46,584 nt of DNA from Arthrobacter sp. SO5 (GCF_020532805.1 NZ_MQTQ01000101.1:31164-77747); one strand, 5' to 3'; positions 8,798-18,224 are shown, counted from the first letter of the stretch. Program-made: numbers and translations. Notes: a model not told the origin generated them from the sequence alone.

Positions 8798-9252
8798 GAG
8801 CGGGGTCTCGATTCTGTAGACGCGAGCTGCCACCGTGCGTGCGCCCTGCGTTGCTCTCACGCTACGGATTGCCCGTTTCCCAAACATCGGTCCAAGGGAT
8901 ACTTCCCAGCAAGTGCATGTGGTACCGGGGTACTACCCGTGTGCCATTTCGGCTCCGCCGGCTTACGAATGCCTGTGGCCGCCAGGTTGTTGCACGGCGT
9001 TGATGCGATGTCACCACCGGCATCCCGTTAGGTCAGGCAACTAAAAGAGACGTATGCCAACGTTGCACCAGCAACGAAATCGACAGTGGCGGTGCTCAAG
9101 AGCATCAGCTTAGGCAATCGGGCCTGACTCACCCGGGGCAGTCCTTTCGGCGATCAGGGCCGACGACAGTCGAAGTTTTATCGAGGCCGAGGAAGAGGCG
9201 GTGATGGCCATGAACCGACTACGGCAACATTGTAGGGACGGCACCGGCGGGA
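8798..9252. other. Intergenic, promoter region of the DJ-1 operon
   Basis: No gene is evident. A perfect short dyad GTACCGGGGTAC lies at 8922-8933, about 125 bases upstream of the DJ-1 start, and could be a regulator site. A second small hairpin CGTTGC-ACCA-GCAACG is at 9061-9076. The stretch to 9252 lies beyond the 3' end of the GlxA regulator. Confidence 0.35.
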
Positions 9253-10209
9253 CTAAGGACGGCCGCGGTCCGGATTCGGACGATACAGTCGCCGGTAGCT
9301 GGTGGGCGTCATTAAAAGCTCGCGCATGAAATGCAGGCGCATGTTTGTCGAAGTCCCAAGGCCACAGCGGTGGGCAATGGCTTCCACGGTCAGATCACTA
9401 TTTTCTAGGAGCCTTCGGGCCTCCGCCATCCTTTGCCCCGTTAGCCACCTCAGCGGTGTCACGCCCGCTTCCGCCACAAACCGGCGGGCAAACGTGCTGG
9501 GTGCCCATCCGGCATGACCAGCCAAATCTCGAACCGAAATAGGCTCGGAGAGGTTCTTCCGAGCCCACACACAAGTCGCTCCGAAGAGTCCAATCGGGGC
9601 AGCGACAGGATTCTCGATGAACTGAGCCTGTCCGCCTTCCCTGTGGGGCGCAACAACCATGCGGCGGGCAATTCTGTTGGCAGCCTCGGTTCCGAAATCG
9701 TTTCTGACCAGATGGAGGCAAAGATCTATGCCAGCGGCAACACCAGCACTGGTACTAACTCCGCCCTCATCTACGTAGAGCACGCCGGCCTCGACGGTCG
9801 TCGACGGATACATCGCGGCCAGCCGTTCAGCATTCCGCCAGTGAGTTGTGGCCCGCTTCCCATCCAGGAGTCCCGCGGCTGCCAGAGCGAACGCACCCGT
9901 GCAGACGGAAATGATTCGCGCTCCGCGACGACTGGCCTGGCGCAGCGCATTACTCACCTCCTCCCGAGGGTCGTCCAACGGACTGAAACCCGGAACAACC
10001 ACAGTGTCAGCAGCGCGAAGTAGGTTGAGTCCATGGGTTACTTGGATGGCGTAGCCCGTCGTCGTGGAAACGAGACCAGGTTCTGCGGCGCACACCTTGA
10101 AGGAATACCGCTCTCGCTCGTCTAGGTGGCCGAATACCTGGGCGGGTATAGCTAGATCGAATGCCACTACGCCCGGCAATGCCAGAGCCACGACGTTGTG
10201 CATGGCCAT
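9253..10209 (-). CDS. GlxA-family regulator (DJ-1 domain plus AraC HTH), copy 1
   Basis: A transcription factor of about 318 residues with an N-terminal DJ-1/PfpI-like domain, including ISVCTGAFALAAAGLLDG, and a C-terminal AraC helix-turn-helix pair. The HTH segments are ISVRDLAGHAGWAPSTFARRF and LTVEAIAHRCGLGTS. Family members bind a small ligand in the DJ-1 domain and activate a neighbouring operon. It is divergent from the cyclase at 10306, its obvious target, across about 100 bases. The start is uncertain: ATG at 10209 fits the usual family N-terminus (MHNVVALALPGVVAFDLA), and an in-frame ATG lies at 10260. No good ribosome binding site is seen at either. Confidence 0.88.
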   Translation of the reverse strand: MAMHNVVALALPGVVAFDLAIPAQVFGHLDERERYSFKVCAAEPGLVSTTTGYAIQVTHGLNLLRAADTVVVPGFSPLDDPREEVSNALRQASRRGARIISVCTGAFALAAAGLLDGKRATTHWRNAERLAAMYPSTTVEAGVLYVDEGGVSTSAGVAAGIDLCLHLVRNDFGTEAANRIARRMVVAPHREGGQAQFIENPVAAPIGLFGATCVWARKNLSEPISVRDLAGHAGWAPSTFARRFVAEAGVTPLRWLTGQRMAEARRLLENSDLTVEAIAHRCGLGTSTNMRLHFMRELLMTPTSYRRLYRPNPDRGRP

Positions 10210-10305
10210 CACTGTACAGGTGAAAGAGGCGGTCGGCAGAATACTTTCGATATGCGGCAATTCTGCCCATTATTTTTCCAGAACTCGGCTGACAGGGTCG
10301 TACGT

Positions 10306-10998
10306 ATGGAAATTTTCCCTCTTACAGCTCCGAGTAACAGCCGACGCGTCGTGGACCTGAGCCACACCATTGCAGAAGGCGTCATCACCTATCCTGGCCT
10401 CCCTGCCCCAACAATTGAGTCCTACCTTTCCCGAGCCGATTCGCCCTCCCGATTCGCCCCTGGAACGGAATTCTCGTTGGATACGATCTCTCTGATCGGC
10501 AACACGGGCACCTATTTGGATAGCCCGTTCCATTGCTTCGCAACGGGAGCAGACTTGGCCTCCTTGAACTTGGAGACCCTGGTAGGCCTTCGAGCTGAGG
10601 TAATCCATGTTCCAATCAAGTCCGGAAGGGGCATAACTCCTGCCTTGCTTCAGAACAGGGATCTGAAGGGCGCGGCAGTACTCTTCTACACCGGCTGGGA
10701 TCGCTATTTCGGCACACCGGAGTATGGAGTTGGCGCGCCTTTTCTGACAGAAGACGGTGCCAGGCATCTGGTCCAGGCGGGGGCTGCACTCGTCGGGATC
10801 GATTCATTGAACATCGACGACAAGGATTCCAGCGGCGAAAGACCGGCCCATACACTTTTGCTGGCTGCTGGTATTCACATAGTCGAGCACCTCACCAACC
10901 TCGGAAACGTACCCGAGCAAGGGGCACGCTTCACGGCCGCACCTCCAAAAATCGAGAATTTCGGAACGTTCCCAGTCCGAGCCTACGCAGAAATCTGA
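10306..10998 (+). CDS. Cyclase-family hydrolase (kynurenine formamidase-like)
   Basis: A 230-residue protein of the Pfam Cyclase family, whose members are metal-dependent amide or lactone hydrolases. It starts at the ATG at 10306 because the conserved VVDLSHTIAEG follows 15 residues later; longer frames would overlap the divergent regulator. The classical metal motif HxGTHxDxPxH is altered: here it reads NTGTYLDSPFH (residues 66-76), so the first two His are Asn66 and Tyr70 while Asp72 and His76 remain. Other family features, such as the C-terminal HTLLLAAGIHIVEHLTNL, are intact. Divergent pairing with the GlxA regulator suggests induction by its ligand. A broken relative lies at 426-660. Confidence 0.85.
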   Translation: MEIFPLTAPSNSRRVVDLSHTIAEGVITYPGLPAPTIESYLSRADSPSRFAPGTEFSLDTISLIGNTGTYLDSPFHCFATGADLASLNLETLVGLRAEVIHVPIKSGRGITPALLQNRDLKGAAVLFYTGWDRYFGTPEYGVGAPFLTEDGARHLVQAGAALVGIDSLNIDDKDSSGERPAHTLLLAAGIHIVEHLTNLGNVPEQGARFTAAPPKIENFGTFPVRAYAEI

Positions 10999-11173
10999 TC
11001 TCGCACCTGCGACGGCAAGCCGCTACTGACTGCGGTGTTTAGCCGTGGCAAACATTGACTCCTGAGGGACTTCAGCACGCTAGGACCTAGCCGCAGTGAA
11101 GCTGGAGCAATCACGCGAACGGCCCGCTCGCCTGCACATGTCCCGACGGCTGCCGTGGTGTGGGGGGGTGATC

Positions 11174-11546
11174 ATGGGAACAGGGCAGGTCGCTTCACCG
11201 CTGGCGGTATGGTGGCTCACACCGTCCACTGTCTGTGCTTTCGCTCTTGCGGTTATCGCCTCGGTTTACATCGGTTTTGCTGTAGCGGACGGGCGTACCA
11301 AAGTGCTCGTGGTGGAAACCGGCGTTGCCGCCGTCTTTATTGTGGGCGCTGCATCGGCGATCACCGGCCCTGCCTGCATTTGGGGTCGCGTGGTTGGCAA
11401 CACACGGGCTGAAGGACCTGTGGCAGCATCGTACGCAGTTCGTACGCAACACCCGGTGGTGGCCACCTTTCTGCGCCACTGTCGACTTCGTCGCCGCAAC
11501 AGTTCTTGCGGTATTCCTCGTTACGGGAACAGGCTTCCATGCCTGA
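11174..11546 (+). pseudogene. Frameshifted small membrane protein
   Basis: The first frame encodes two hydrophobic helices (STVCAFALAVIASVYIGFA, then VAAVFIVGAASAI). Near 11375 the coding sense moves to another frame, giving WLATHGLKDLWQHRTQFV and TRWWPPFCATVDFVAATVL before a stop at 11546. Joined, they give a protein of about 120 residues with four membrane segments and the HGLKDxWQHR and TRWWPPFC motifs of an actinobacterial membrane family of unknown function. The single frameshift makes it a probable recent pseudogene, or a sequencing error. Confidence 0.6.
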
Positions 11547-11726
11547 CCGCGAGTCCAGTACGCATCAGCTGCCCCCTATTGGCGAGGAACCCACGCCTTT
11601 AGGATGGGGTGAGATCGTCAATCTGAGTTGCGACATCAGGAGGGCCGGTTTCTGCGCCCGGCTTTTGGCCGATGCCCCAGTTGGAGGGGCGGGTCCACGC
11701 AAACGTCTAAAAGAGGAAGACCACAG

Positions 11727-12590
11727 ATGAGCAACGACATTGACCACATGGCCGACAATGAAAGCACCACAGGCCGGCGCCTCGACCGCAGTCAATATAT
11801 TCTGGAGTTCTGTGACACTTTTGAGGGACCCGATCTGCAGAGCACGAAATGGATTCCGAGCTACCTCCCGCAATGGAGCAATACCGAACGAGCACGGGCC
11901 AGGTATCGCCTCGATTCCGGGGTACTGGCCTTAATGATTGAAGAGGACCAGCCTCCTTGGTCCCCAGAACACAATGGCGGCCTCCGCGTTTCCAACCTTC
12001 AAACCGGGCTGTTCTCAGGGCCACTGGGAAGCACCGCAGGCCAGCACAAGTTCACAGAGGGACTAATAGTCTGCGAGGCCCAGACTGAGCAGCGGCTGTA
12101 CACCCCTCACTACGGACTCATTGAAGCCCGCGTTGCTGCCATCGCCGATCCCGCCTGCATGGTTGCGTTGTGGATGATCGGCTTTGAAGACGTCCCGGAA
12201 CAATCGGCAGAAATATGTATCTTCGAGATCTTCGGCTCTGACATTGGCACTGACACCGCAATAGCAGGACTCGGAATACATCCTTTCGGCGACCCCCTCC
12301 TGCACGATGAGTTCCTGAAAATCCAGTTGGATGCTGACGTAACCGATTTTCACACTTACAGTGCTGATTGGACCCCGGACTGCGTCAACTTCTACTTCGA
12401 CGACCAGTTCGTTGCCAAAGTCGAGCAGTCGCCGAACTACCCGATGCAGCTCATGCTCAATGTCTACGAGTTCGAGGGCGCACCCCCCTCTCCGTATCCA
12501 AAGAAGTTTCTGGTTGACTGGGTCCGCGGCTACCAACAGGCAGACCCGGCTGCGGCACGCGCAAAGCCCGCATCCACGGTAAACGTCTGA
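11727..12590 (+). CDS. GH16-like family protein with altered catalytic motif
   Basis: A 287-residue protein with the glycoside hydrolase family 16 (beta-jelly-roll) layout: an N-terminal strand with FCDTFEGPDL, the central YGLIEARV strand, the active-site strand, then FHTYSADWTPDCVNFYFD and a C-terminal VDWVRGY. The family signature ExDxxE reads EICIFE at 162-167: both glutamates (nucleophile Glu162 and acid/base Glu167) are kept but the central Asp is Cys164. No signal peptide is visible, which is unusual for enzymes acting on polysaccharides. The ATG at 11727 follows AGAGGAAG; longer frames lack support. It may act on an intracellular or released glycan, or be non-catalytic. Confidence 0.75.
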   Translation: MSNDIDHMADNESTTGRRLDRSQYILEFCDTFEGPDLQSTKWIPSYLPQWSNTERARARYRLDSGVLALMIEEDQPPWSPEHNGGLRVSNLQTGLFSGPLGSTAGQHKFTEGLIVCEAQTEQRLYTPHYGLIEARVAAIADPACMVALWMIGFEDVPEQSAEICIFEIFGSDIGTDTAIAGLGIHPFGDPLLHDEFLKIQLDADVTDFHTYSADWTPDCVNFYFDDQFVAKVEQSPNYPMQLMLNVYEFEGAPPSPYPKKFLVDWVRGYQQADPAAARAKPASTVNV

Positions 12591-12600
12591 AGTTCAGAAC

Positions 12601-13096
12601 GTGAAGTCGGGCCACGCTCTGGCGATCATCCAAACGCTCGAACGCCCGGAAGCGGTCGGCATCAATCCGGAACCGGGCACGAGCAGATGGCAAGTATGAA
12701 ACTTTTAGCCACGGGATGGCCCAGGCGCTCTATCAGGGCAAGCTTTTCCACACCGAACTCAACGGCCAGCGCAGCATCAAGTTAGACCAGGACCTGGTGT
12801 TCGACCACTGCGACCTGCAGAACGCATTCGCCCTGGTGGACCTGCGTGAAAACGGCGGACCCGACAGCCGGCCCCGCCTTCGACTGTCCGCGGCACTTCG
12901 ACTACAAACCCAGCCGCGCCTAGGACATCGACGGCGCACGGGACTCCCGTCGCCGCCAACATGCAGATTTGCCCTCAAACCCACCCTTCCGGACGAACGG
13001 CCTTACGCGAAACCTTCAGCTCAAAACCCGAACGCCAGACCTGTTACGAGTTGCATCATCCGCCAGCCGTTTCACCAACTAGCTGGGTTAGAACGG
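12601..13096 (+). pseudogene. xylA: Xylose isomerase C-terminal remnant
   Basis: Pieces read in order [26 protein letters not shown], then [43 protein letters not shown] and HFDYKPS. This is the C-terminal third of actinobacterial XylA (GHALAFIQTLE, GINPE, HEQM, ALWHGKLFHIDLNGQ, DQDLVFGHGDL, HFDYKP). At least two frameshifts and an in-frame stop break it, the N-terminal two thirds are absent, and the tail decays towards the end of the convergent peptidase gene. No other xylose genes are nearby. Confidence 0.85.
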
Positions 13097-14512
13097 CTAG
13101 CCCGCGCCTTCCTCGTTCAGACGGGCCAGCAGCAGGGCCTCGGCGACGATCGCGTTCCGAAAATCGCCCAGGTGCAGCGATTCATTAGCGCTGTGGGCGC
13201 GGGAATCGGGATCCTCGACGCCAGTAACCAGGATCTGCGCATCCGGGTAAACCTCGGTCAGGTCCGCGATGAACGGGATGGATCCGCCGATCCCCATTTC
13301 AACCGCGGGTACGCCCCAAGCCTCCCCCAGAGCCCACATGGCAACGGACGCGGCCTTCGAGCTGGTGTCCGTCAGGAAGGAGTTGCCGCTCCCCCCCGGT
13401 GTGAACACTACCTGCGCGCCGAACGGCGCGTTGTCTTCTACGTGCCGGCGGACCATCTCCATTGCTGCCGCCGGATCCTGTCCGGGGGCAAGGCGGAGGC
13501 TGAACTTGGCCTGTGCGCGCGGCAGTAGGGTGTTAGAGGCGACGTCCACGGCAGGGGCGTCAAAGCCGATGATGGACAGTGCCGGTTTGGTCCACATGCG
13601 TGAGGCAATGCTCCCGCTCCCGGCGAGCTTCACGCCCTCGAGCACGGAGGCGTCGGCGCGGAACTCCTCCTCAGAGAGGTCCACGGCGACGTCGTCCCGG
13701 CTCACCAGGCCCTCGATCGCGACGCTGCCGTGGTCGTCGTGGAGGGTCGCGATCAGGCGGGCCAGCAGGGTCGGAGCGTCGAGTACCGGGCCGCCGAACA
13801 TGCCCGAATGCACCGCGTGGTCCAAGACTTGGACTTCGATGGTGCCGTCCACCATGCCGCGCAAGCTGGTGGTCAGGGCAGGAATGCCCACCTTCCAGTT
13901 ACTGGAGTCGGCCACGACGATCACCTCCGCGCGCAGCAACTCGCGGTGGGCCTCGAGGAACGACCGGAACGTAGGCGATCCCGCCTCCTCTTCGCCCTCA
14001 AAGAAGAATGTCACGCCCAGGCCCAGTTCATCCCCGAGCAAACGTGTCAGGGCCGAGTAGGCGGCAATATGAGCGAGGACGCCGGCCTTGTCGTCCGCGG
14101 CACCGCGGCCGAAGAGCCGCCCGTCGCGTTCGACTGCGGTGAAGGGTTCAGTTTCCCAGAGTGCGAGGCTGCCTGTGGGCTGGACGTCGTGGTGGGCGTA
14201 CAGCAGCACGGTGGGCTTTCCCTCGGCGGCCGGGCGACGGGCGATGACGGCGGGCCCGCCTGGCGTCCCGTCCTCCTTGTCGCAGCGGAGAATCCGGACG
14301 TCGTCGAATCCGCTGGCCCGCACCAGGGCCGCGACTGCATCGGCGCTGCGGTTCAGCGGGGCCGGGTCGAAGCCTGGCCAGGCGATGCCCGGGATGGCCA
14401 CAAGGTCCTTCAGCTGGCTGATCGTTTGATCGAACGATTCGGCGACGGCCTGACGGACCGCTACGGCATCGATGGTGGTGGTCTGCGGGTTCCCCGCGAT
14501 GGATGAAGTCAT
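13097..14512 (-). CDS. M20-family metallopeptidase (dipeptidase-like)
   Basis: A 471-residue cytoplasmic peptidase of the M20/M25/M40 (CNDP-like) family that cleaves dipeptides or related amides with two metal ions. Visible are the metal His in [10 protein letters not shown], the bridging Asp in [10 protein letters not shown], the catalytic Glu pair in [12 protein letters not shown], a further ligand in VADSSNW, and the dimerisation domain around [12 protein letters not shown]. The C-terminal ligand is in [12 protein letters not shown]. The ATG at 14512 gives the usual N-terminus; a TTG at 14536 would add eight residues. It converges on the xylA remnant and is not in an operon. Confidence 0.9.
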   Translation of the reverse strand: MTSSIAGNPQTTTIDAVAVRQAVAESFDQTISQLKDLVAIPGIAWPGFDPAPLNRSADAVAALVRASGFDDVRILRCDKEDGTPGGPAVIARRPAAEGKPTVLLYAHHDVQPTGSLALWETEPFTAVERDGRLFGRGAADDKAGVLAHIAAYSALTRLLGDELGLGVTFFFEGEEEAGSPTFRSFLEAHRELLRAEVIVVADSSNWKVGIPALTTSLRGMVDGTIEVQVLDHAVHSGMFGGPVLDAPTLLARLIATLHDDHGSVAIEGLVSRDDVAVDLSEEEFRADASVLEGVKLAGSGSIASRMWTKPALSIIGFDAPAVDVASNTLLPRAQAKFSLRLAPGQDPAAAMEMVRRHVEDNAPFGAQVVFTPGGSGNSFLTDTSSKAASVAMWALGEAWGVPAVEMGIGGSIPFIADLTEVYPDAQILVTGVEDPDSRAHSANESLHLGDFRNAIVAEALLLARLNEEGAG

Positions 14513-14703
14513 GGCCAACACACTACCCGTGATCAATCAAATTTGCGTGCCAGCGCACATATATCTCACGGCAGAAGCTTTGTCGTCAGAGTCACCCGGA
14601 CTGTTGATCTTTTTGACAACGAGTTCTTGGAGAGGGGGTTCAGGGTTGCTGACGGAAGCTTTGTTGCTGCGAAATCTGAGCTGATCTACGAGATCTCGAC
14701 GGG

Positions 14704-15141
14704 GTGGGGGCCGGTACGGGGCCGTATACTTCGCCTGCGGCTTCCTTGGTCTTGGGAAGAACAGGGAAGATTGCAGAGTCCTGGCCAGTCGGCCTCGTTC
14801 AGACTCGGAACCGGCCCGTTAATAGCACCCAACCCTCGGAAGTCGGTATCGCCGAGTTCGGGGACTCTGACTTTACGAAACTAGCCGGATCATCCGCGGT
14901 AAATCGAGATTCAGCCATCGCTCGCTTTGAAGACCTTGAACGCGTGGCCACAGAGTTGTGCGAACCCATTGGGTACCGGTTTCCGCCCCTCCCTCAAGCG
15001 GAGGACGACACTGATGGCGACTATATCGAAACCATTGCGACCCAGATTCCACCAGCGCTCAAGCTGGAGTCACAGGACCTCATTTTGAACCTGGCTAGCC
15101 CGATGGAACGCCGTGGCATAGTTGTGGCCGTGAATTCGTGA
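14704..15141 (+). CDS. Hypothetical protein, possibly the 3' part of a broken gene
   Basis: An open frame of 145 codons; the last 80 residues look protein-like and acidic (RFEDLERVATELCEPIGYRF, then LPQAEDDTDGDYIE). I recognise no family. Upstream, at about 14560-14720, another frame also looks coding (VDLFDNEFLERGF and FVAAKSELIYEIS), so the two may be halves of one gene separated by a frameshift near 14720. No convincing start or ribosome binding site is seen. Confidence 0.35.
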   Translation: MGAGTGPYTSPAASLVLGRTGKIAESWPVGLVQTRNRPVNSTQPSEVGIAEFGDSDFTKLAGSSAVNRDSAIARFEDLERVATELCEPIGYRFPPLPQAEDDTDGDYIETIATQIPPALKLESQDLILNLASPMERRGIVVAVNS

Positions 15142-15243
15142 AGGGCATGACGGCGCGTCACGAGCTTCTAAGCGACTTCAGCGACCAGTCATTGCCTTGG
15201 CTGATGGCTCGCCCCATAGCTGGGCCTCCGGAGCGGGGTAGTC

Positions 15244-15545
15244 CTAACCCTCGGACTCGATGCAGCACGAGGGGCCGTCCTTTTCGCGCGCGAGCTCGGA
15301 CCGTTGCCGGACTAGGAAACAGGAATAGCAGGTGAACTCGTCCTCGGCTTGGGGAATGATCTGAACAATGAGTTCTTCGGAGACAAACTCCCCGCCGGGA
15401 TTCAGGCCTCATCCAGTGCGTCGGATTCGTCCAGCTCCCGGCCGACGCTCTGGGCGTTCGGTGCATTGGCGGACTGCAGCGCCTCAAGGGAGCGGTCCTG
15501 GGATTCCTAGACGTCGGAACGTACTTCGTCGTAATCGGTTGCCAC
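15244..15545 (-). pseudogene. DUF4193-family protein, inactivated
   Basis: The minus strand encodes VATDYDEVRSDV, then an in-frame TAG at codon 13, then SQDRSLEALQSANAP and ELDESDALDEA. After a frameshift it continues SEELIVQIIPQAEDEFTCYS and CFLVRQRSELAR. This is the full length (about 100 codons) of the actinobacterial DUF4193 family, with its acidic middle and C-terminal CxxC ribbon (TCYSCFLV), normally a conserved single-copy gene. One nonsense and one frameshift mutation make this copy dead. It begins just after the YhcG pseudogene on the same strand. Confidence 0.8.
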
Positions 15546-15552
15546 TTAGGTC

Positions 15553-16372
15553 ATTCTCTTTTCTGGCGTTCTTAGCTGGTGAGATTGCAACGGACACCTT
15601 GCTCGGGTTTGAACTTGCCAGCCTTCAGTTCTGCGACACGTAACGGTCAGAAGGGACGTGGAAAAGCATGAGGTCGATGAAGAAGTCATCTCCATCGACG
15701 TCGAGGTGGTATTGCCGGCCGATGAAAGCGAAGCCGGGCCCGAACTCGCCAGCGTCTGCGCCATGCGCAGCGTCATGGCCTCCTTGATGGCATGTTCCTG
15801 GGCGTCTTCGATGAGACCAAGGAAGTCGAGTACCAGAGGGCCCTTGGCAACCTCCCGCGCCAGGTCGTTACCCTCCCCGGGCTAGTCTTGCCTCGAGGTT
15901 GTTCGGGGCCGCACCGCTCCGCGTCTGGAGGCGGGTTAGGATCTGATGTTCCAGCGCGGCCACCGACCAGCCATGCCCGGCAGCTCTGGCCGCGTACCAC
16001 CGGGGCAGCTCATGGTCGTCCAGCTAGCTCAGGAGCGCGACGTTGTGGCTCCAGCTCAATTGTCCAGACGGTGTCTGGACAATTGAGTCCGGGCCGTTCC
16101 ATGCCGCAGCGAACGCACGCACGTTCTAGAGATTTCTTCTGGAGAATCCTTTCATGTGGGAAAACTTCGTCCTAAGGTCGCGTGCCAGCCGGTCCAGGAC
16201 CTTACTCCCCCCATGGCTCGCTCATCTGCCTGTCCAGGATCGTCCGCCCAATGCTCCAGTAAAGCTCGATCATTGCTGATTCACCACGCGCTGCGCCCGG
16301 TATTGAGCTTCGCGTACGAGCCCTTTCAGGGTCGTGAGGGCAGCGGCATAGTCTCGTGCGGCATTGCTGGAG
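15553..16372 (-). pseudogene. YhcG/DUF1016 PDDEXK nuclease, inactivated
   Basis: Minus-strand segments in order: DYAAALTTLKGLVREAQYRA, IELYWSIGRTILDRQ, RDLRTKFSHMKGFSRRNL, GQLSWSHNVALLS, WYAARAAGHGWSVAALEHQI, DFLGLIEDAQEHAIKEA and GFAFIGRQYHLDVDGDDF. They follow the order of the DUF1016 N-terminal domain and the PDDEXK nuclease domain. At least three frameshifts and stops interrupt it, and the catalytic ExK strand after FIDLML has decayed (a stop follows YVSQN). Such proteins are linked to mobile or restriction-type loci and are often horizontally moved. A perfect hairpin at 16055-16087 lies inside it. Confidence 0.8.
16055..16087. repeat. Perfect inverted repeat, 15-bp arms, 3-nt loop
   Basis: Arms CTCAATTGTCCAGAC and GTCTGGACAATTGAG flank a GGT loop. 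It lies inside the dead YhcG gene, has no following T tract, and is too perfect to be explained by coding constraint alone. Confidence 0.7.
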
Positions 16373-16387
16373 GCCCTTCGACCCCGT

Positions 16388-16738
16388 CAATATAGGGGTG
16401 GATTGTGAAAAAGTGAATCATCTCTAGGGTTTTTGCTGTGCGCCGTAGTGGCCTGTAACCGTCGAGTTTGATCGTCTAGCTCGGTGGGTCACCGACTCAA
16501 GGATACCGGTGCTCACAGTTTGCGTCCGTTCGCGGCTTGCGACGAACTGCTTACGGATTTCGCCACGACGGCGGTTTGAACGAGCGGAACTTGGCCTCTA
16601 GACCAGCCGCTTGTGAGCGTTTGCGAGGCCGGCCGCGAGAGCGTGCATGCGTCCGGCCACGAGTTCGTCAATCGCCACAGTGGTATCCATGGGGCTGTCG
16701 GGTGCGGCTACCGACAGGGTGACCGCACCCGACCGCTT
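16388..16738. other. No supported gene
   Basis: Between the start of the YhcG remnant and the end of the MFS gene I see no coding unit, clear terminator or repeat. Confidence 0.4.
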
Positions 16739-18178
16739 TCATTGGCGAGTGGCGATGGTTTCTTTTTCGATCACCGGCGCGGGGGCGGGCGCATGCAGCG
16801 TAATCGCAGCCAGCAGGGCGCCGGCGAGGGCAATCACGGCTGCGCCGATGAATGCTGAAGAGAATCCCGTGGTCAGCGCCGGAAGGTTCCCGCTCTCCGT
16901 CGCACCGTTCGCGGCTGCAATGGCCGTCATCGCCGCCAGGCCGAGTGCGGATCCGACCTGGTAGCTGGTGCTGACGAGGCCGGAAGCGAGACCGCCCTCC
17001 TGCGGCGGGGCGCTGGAGATCGCCGTGCCGAGGGTAGGGATGAACGCCAGGGACATCCCGAGTGCGGCCAGGAGCGACGCCGGCAGGACATCCACCCAGA
17101 AGTTTCCGTCCACGCGGGCGAAGGACAACCACATCAGGGCGCCTGCGAGGGCGATGAGACCGCTCACGCTCATCGCTTTCGGCCCGAATCGCGCGGTGAG
17201 TCGCGGTGCAAGCACGATCATGGTGATCATGATGAATGCGGTCATTGGCAGGAGCGCGGCACCGCTGGGGAACGCCGAGTAGCCCAGGACTTGTTGCAGG
17301 TAGAGATTCAGGAAGAACCACATCGGGATCCAGGCGGCGGCGAGCAGCAGCTGCGCTAGGTTGGCCGCTGCCAGATTTGGGATACGGAAGATCGACAGTC
17401 GCATCAGTGGCTCCTTCCGGCGGGCCTGAACGAGCACGAACAGTGCGAGCAAGGCTGCGGCTCCGGCGAGAGTTCCCCACGTTTCTACACTGGCCCATCC
17501 GGCCTCGGGCGCTCGGACAATCGCGAAGACACCGAGGGCGAGTCCTGCGGTGACGAGAAGGGCGCCGGCGATGTCGATGGAGCCGCGAATGCGCGGTCCG
17601 TCTGCCGGGAGTGCCTTGGCGACGAGGGCCACAACCACGAGGGCGAGCGGGATGTTAATGAAGAAGACCCACGGCCACGACATGTACTCGGTTATGACCC
17701 CGCCGAGGAACACACCCGCTGTTCCCCCTGCCGGTGCGGCCGCACCATAGAGGGCCAATGCACCACCGAGCTCCTTCGGGCTCGACCCGAACGTCTTCAT
17801 CAGCAGCGTGAGTGCCGCGGGTGCGATGAGTGCCGCACCGGCTCCCTGTACGCCGCGTCCGATCAACTCGAACGCGACGTTCCCGGCAAGCCCCGCGACG
17901 GCGGAACCGGCGAGCAGTACGACCCAGCCAGTGGTGAACATCCGTCGGGCGCCGAAGGCATCCCCTAGACGCCCGCCGAGCAGTAGGAGCCCACCGAATG
18001 TGATGACGTAGGCGTTGAAAACCCAGGACAGGCTCTCGGGGCTGAAGCCCAGTTCCTCCTGGATTCGGGGCAACGCTACCCCCACGATTGAGGTGTCCAT
18101 GATCACGACGAACTGCGCGAGTGCGATGAGGAAGAGCGCGAGCCTCTTCTTCCCCGGCCGCGGTGTTGATTGAGACAT
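16739..18178 (-). CDS. MFS multidrug exporter, DHA2 (14-helix) type
   Basis: A 479-residue proton-driven exporter of the DHA2 drug:H+ antiporter group. It has about 14 hydrophobic segments, the motif near helix 1 DTSIVGVALPRIQEELG, motif A GGRLGDAFGARRMF, and motif C-like glycine-rich GAAAPAGGTAGVFLGG in helix 5. The ATG at 18178 has GAAGGGA eight bases upstream; an earlier ATG would begin inside the operator region. It is divergent from copZ across about 150 bases that hold three CsoR-box-like palindromes, so it may be copper-regulated along with the efflux operon. The substrate is unknown. Confidence 0.88.
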   Translation of the reverse strand: MSQSTPRPGKKRLALFLIALAQFVVIMDTSIVGVALPRIQEELGFSPESLSWVFNAYVITFGGLLLLGGRLGDAFGARRMFTTGWVVLLAGSAVAGLAGNVAFELIGRGVQGAGAALIAPAALTLLMKTFGSSPKELGGALALYGAAAPAGGTAGVFLGGVITEYMSWPWVFFINIPLALVVVALVAKALPADGPRIRGSIDIAGALLVTAGLALGVFAIVRAPEAGWASVETWGTLAGAAALLALFVLVQARRKEPLMRLSIFRIPNLAAANLAQLLLAAAWIPMWFFLNLYLQQVLGYSAFPSGAALLPMTAFIMITMIVLAPRLTARFGPKAMSVSGLIALAGALMWLSFARVDGNFWVDVLPASLLAALGMSLAFIPTLGTAISSAPPQEGGLASGLVSTSYQVGSALGLAAMTAIAAANGATESGNLPALTTGFSSAFIGAAVIALAGALLAAITLHAPAPAPVIEKETIATRQ

Positions 18179-18224
18179 TCCAGATTCCCTTCGATTGCGT
18201 TGTTGGCGATTTCCCAACTCGATT

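Noticed and set aside
13269..14506. Long plus-strand frames opposite the M20 peptidase
   Set aside because: Antisense shadows of a gene with clear catalytic motifs.
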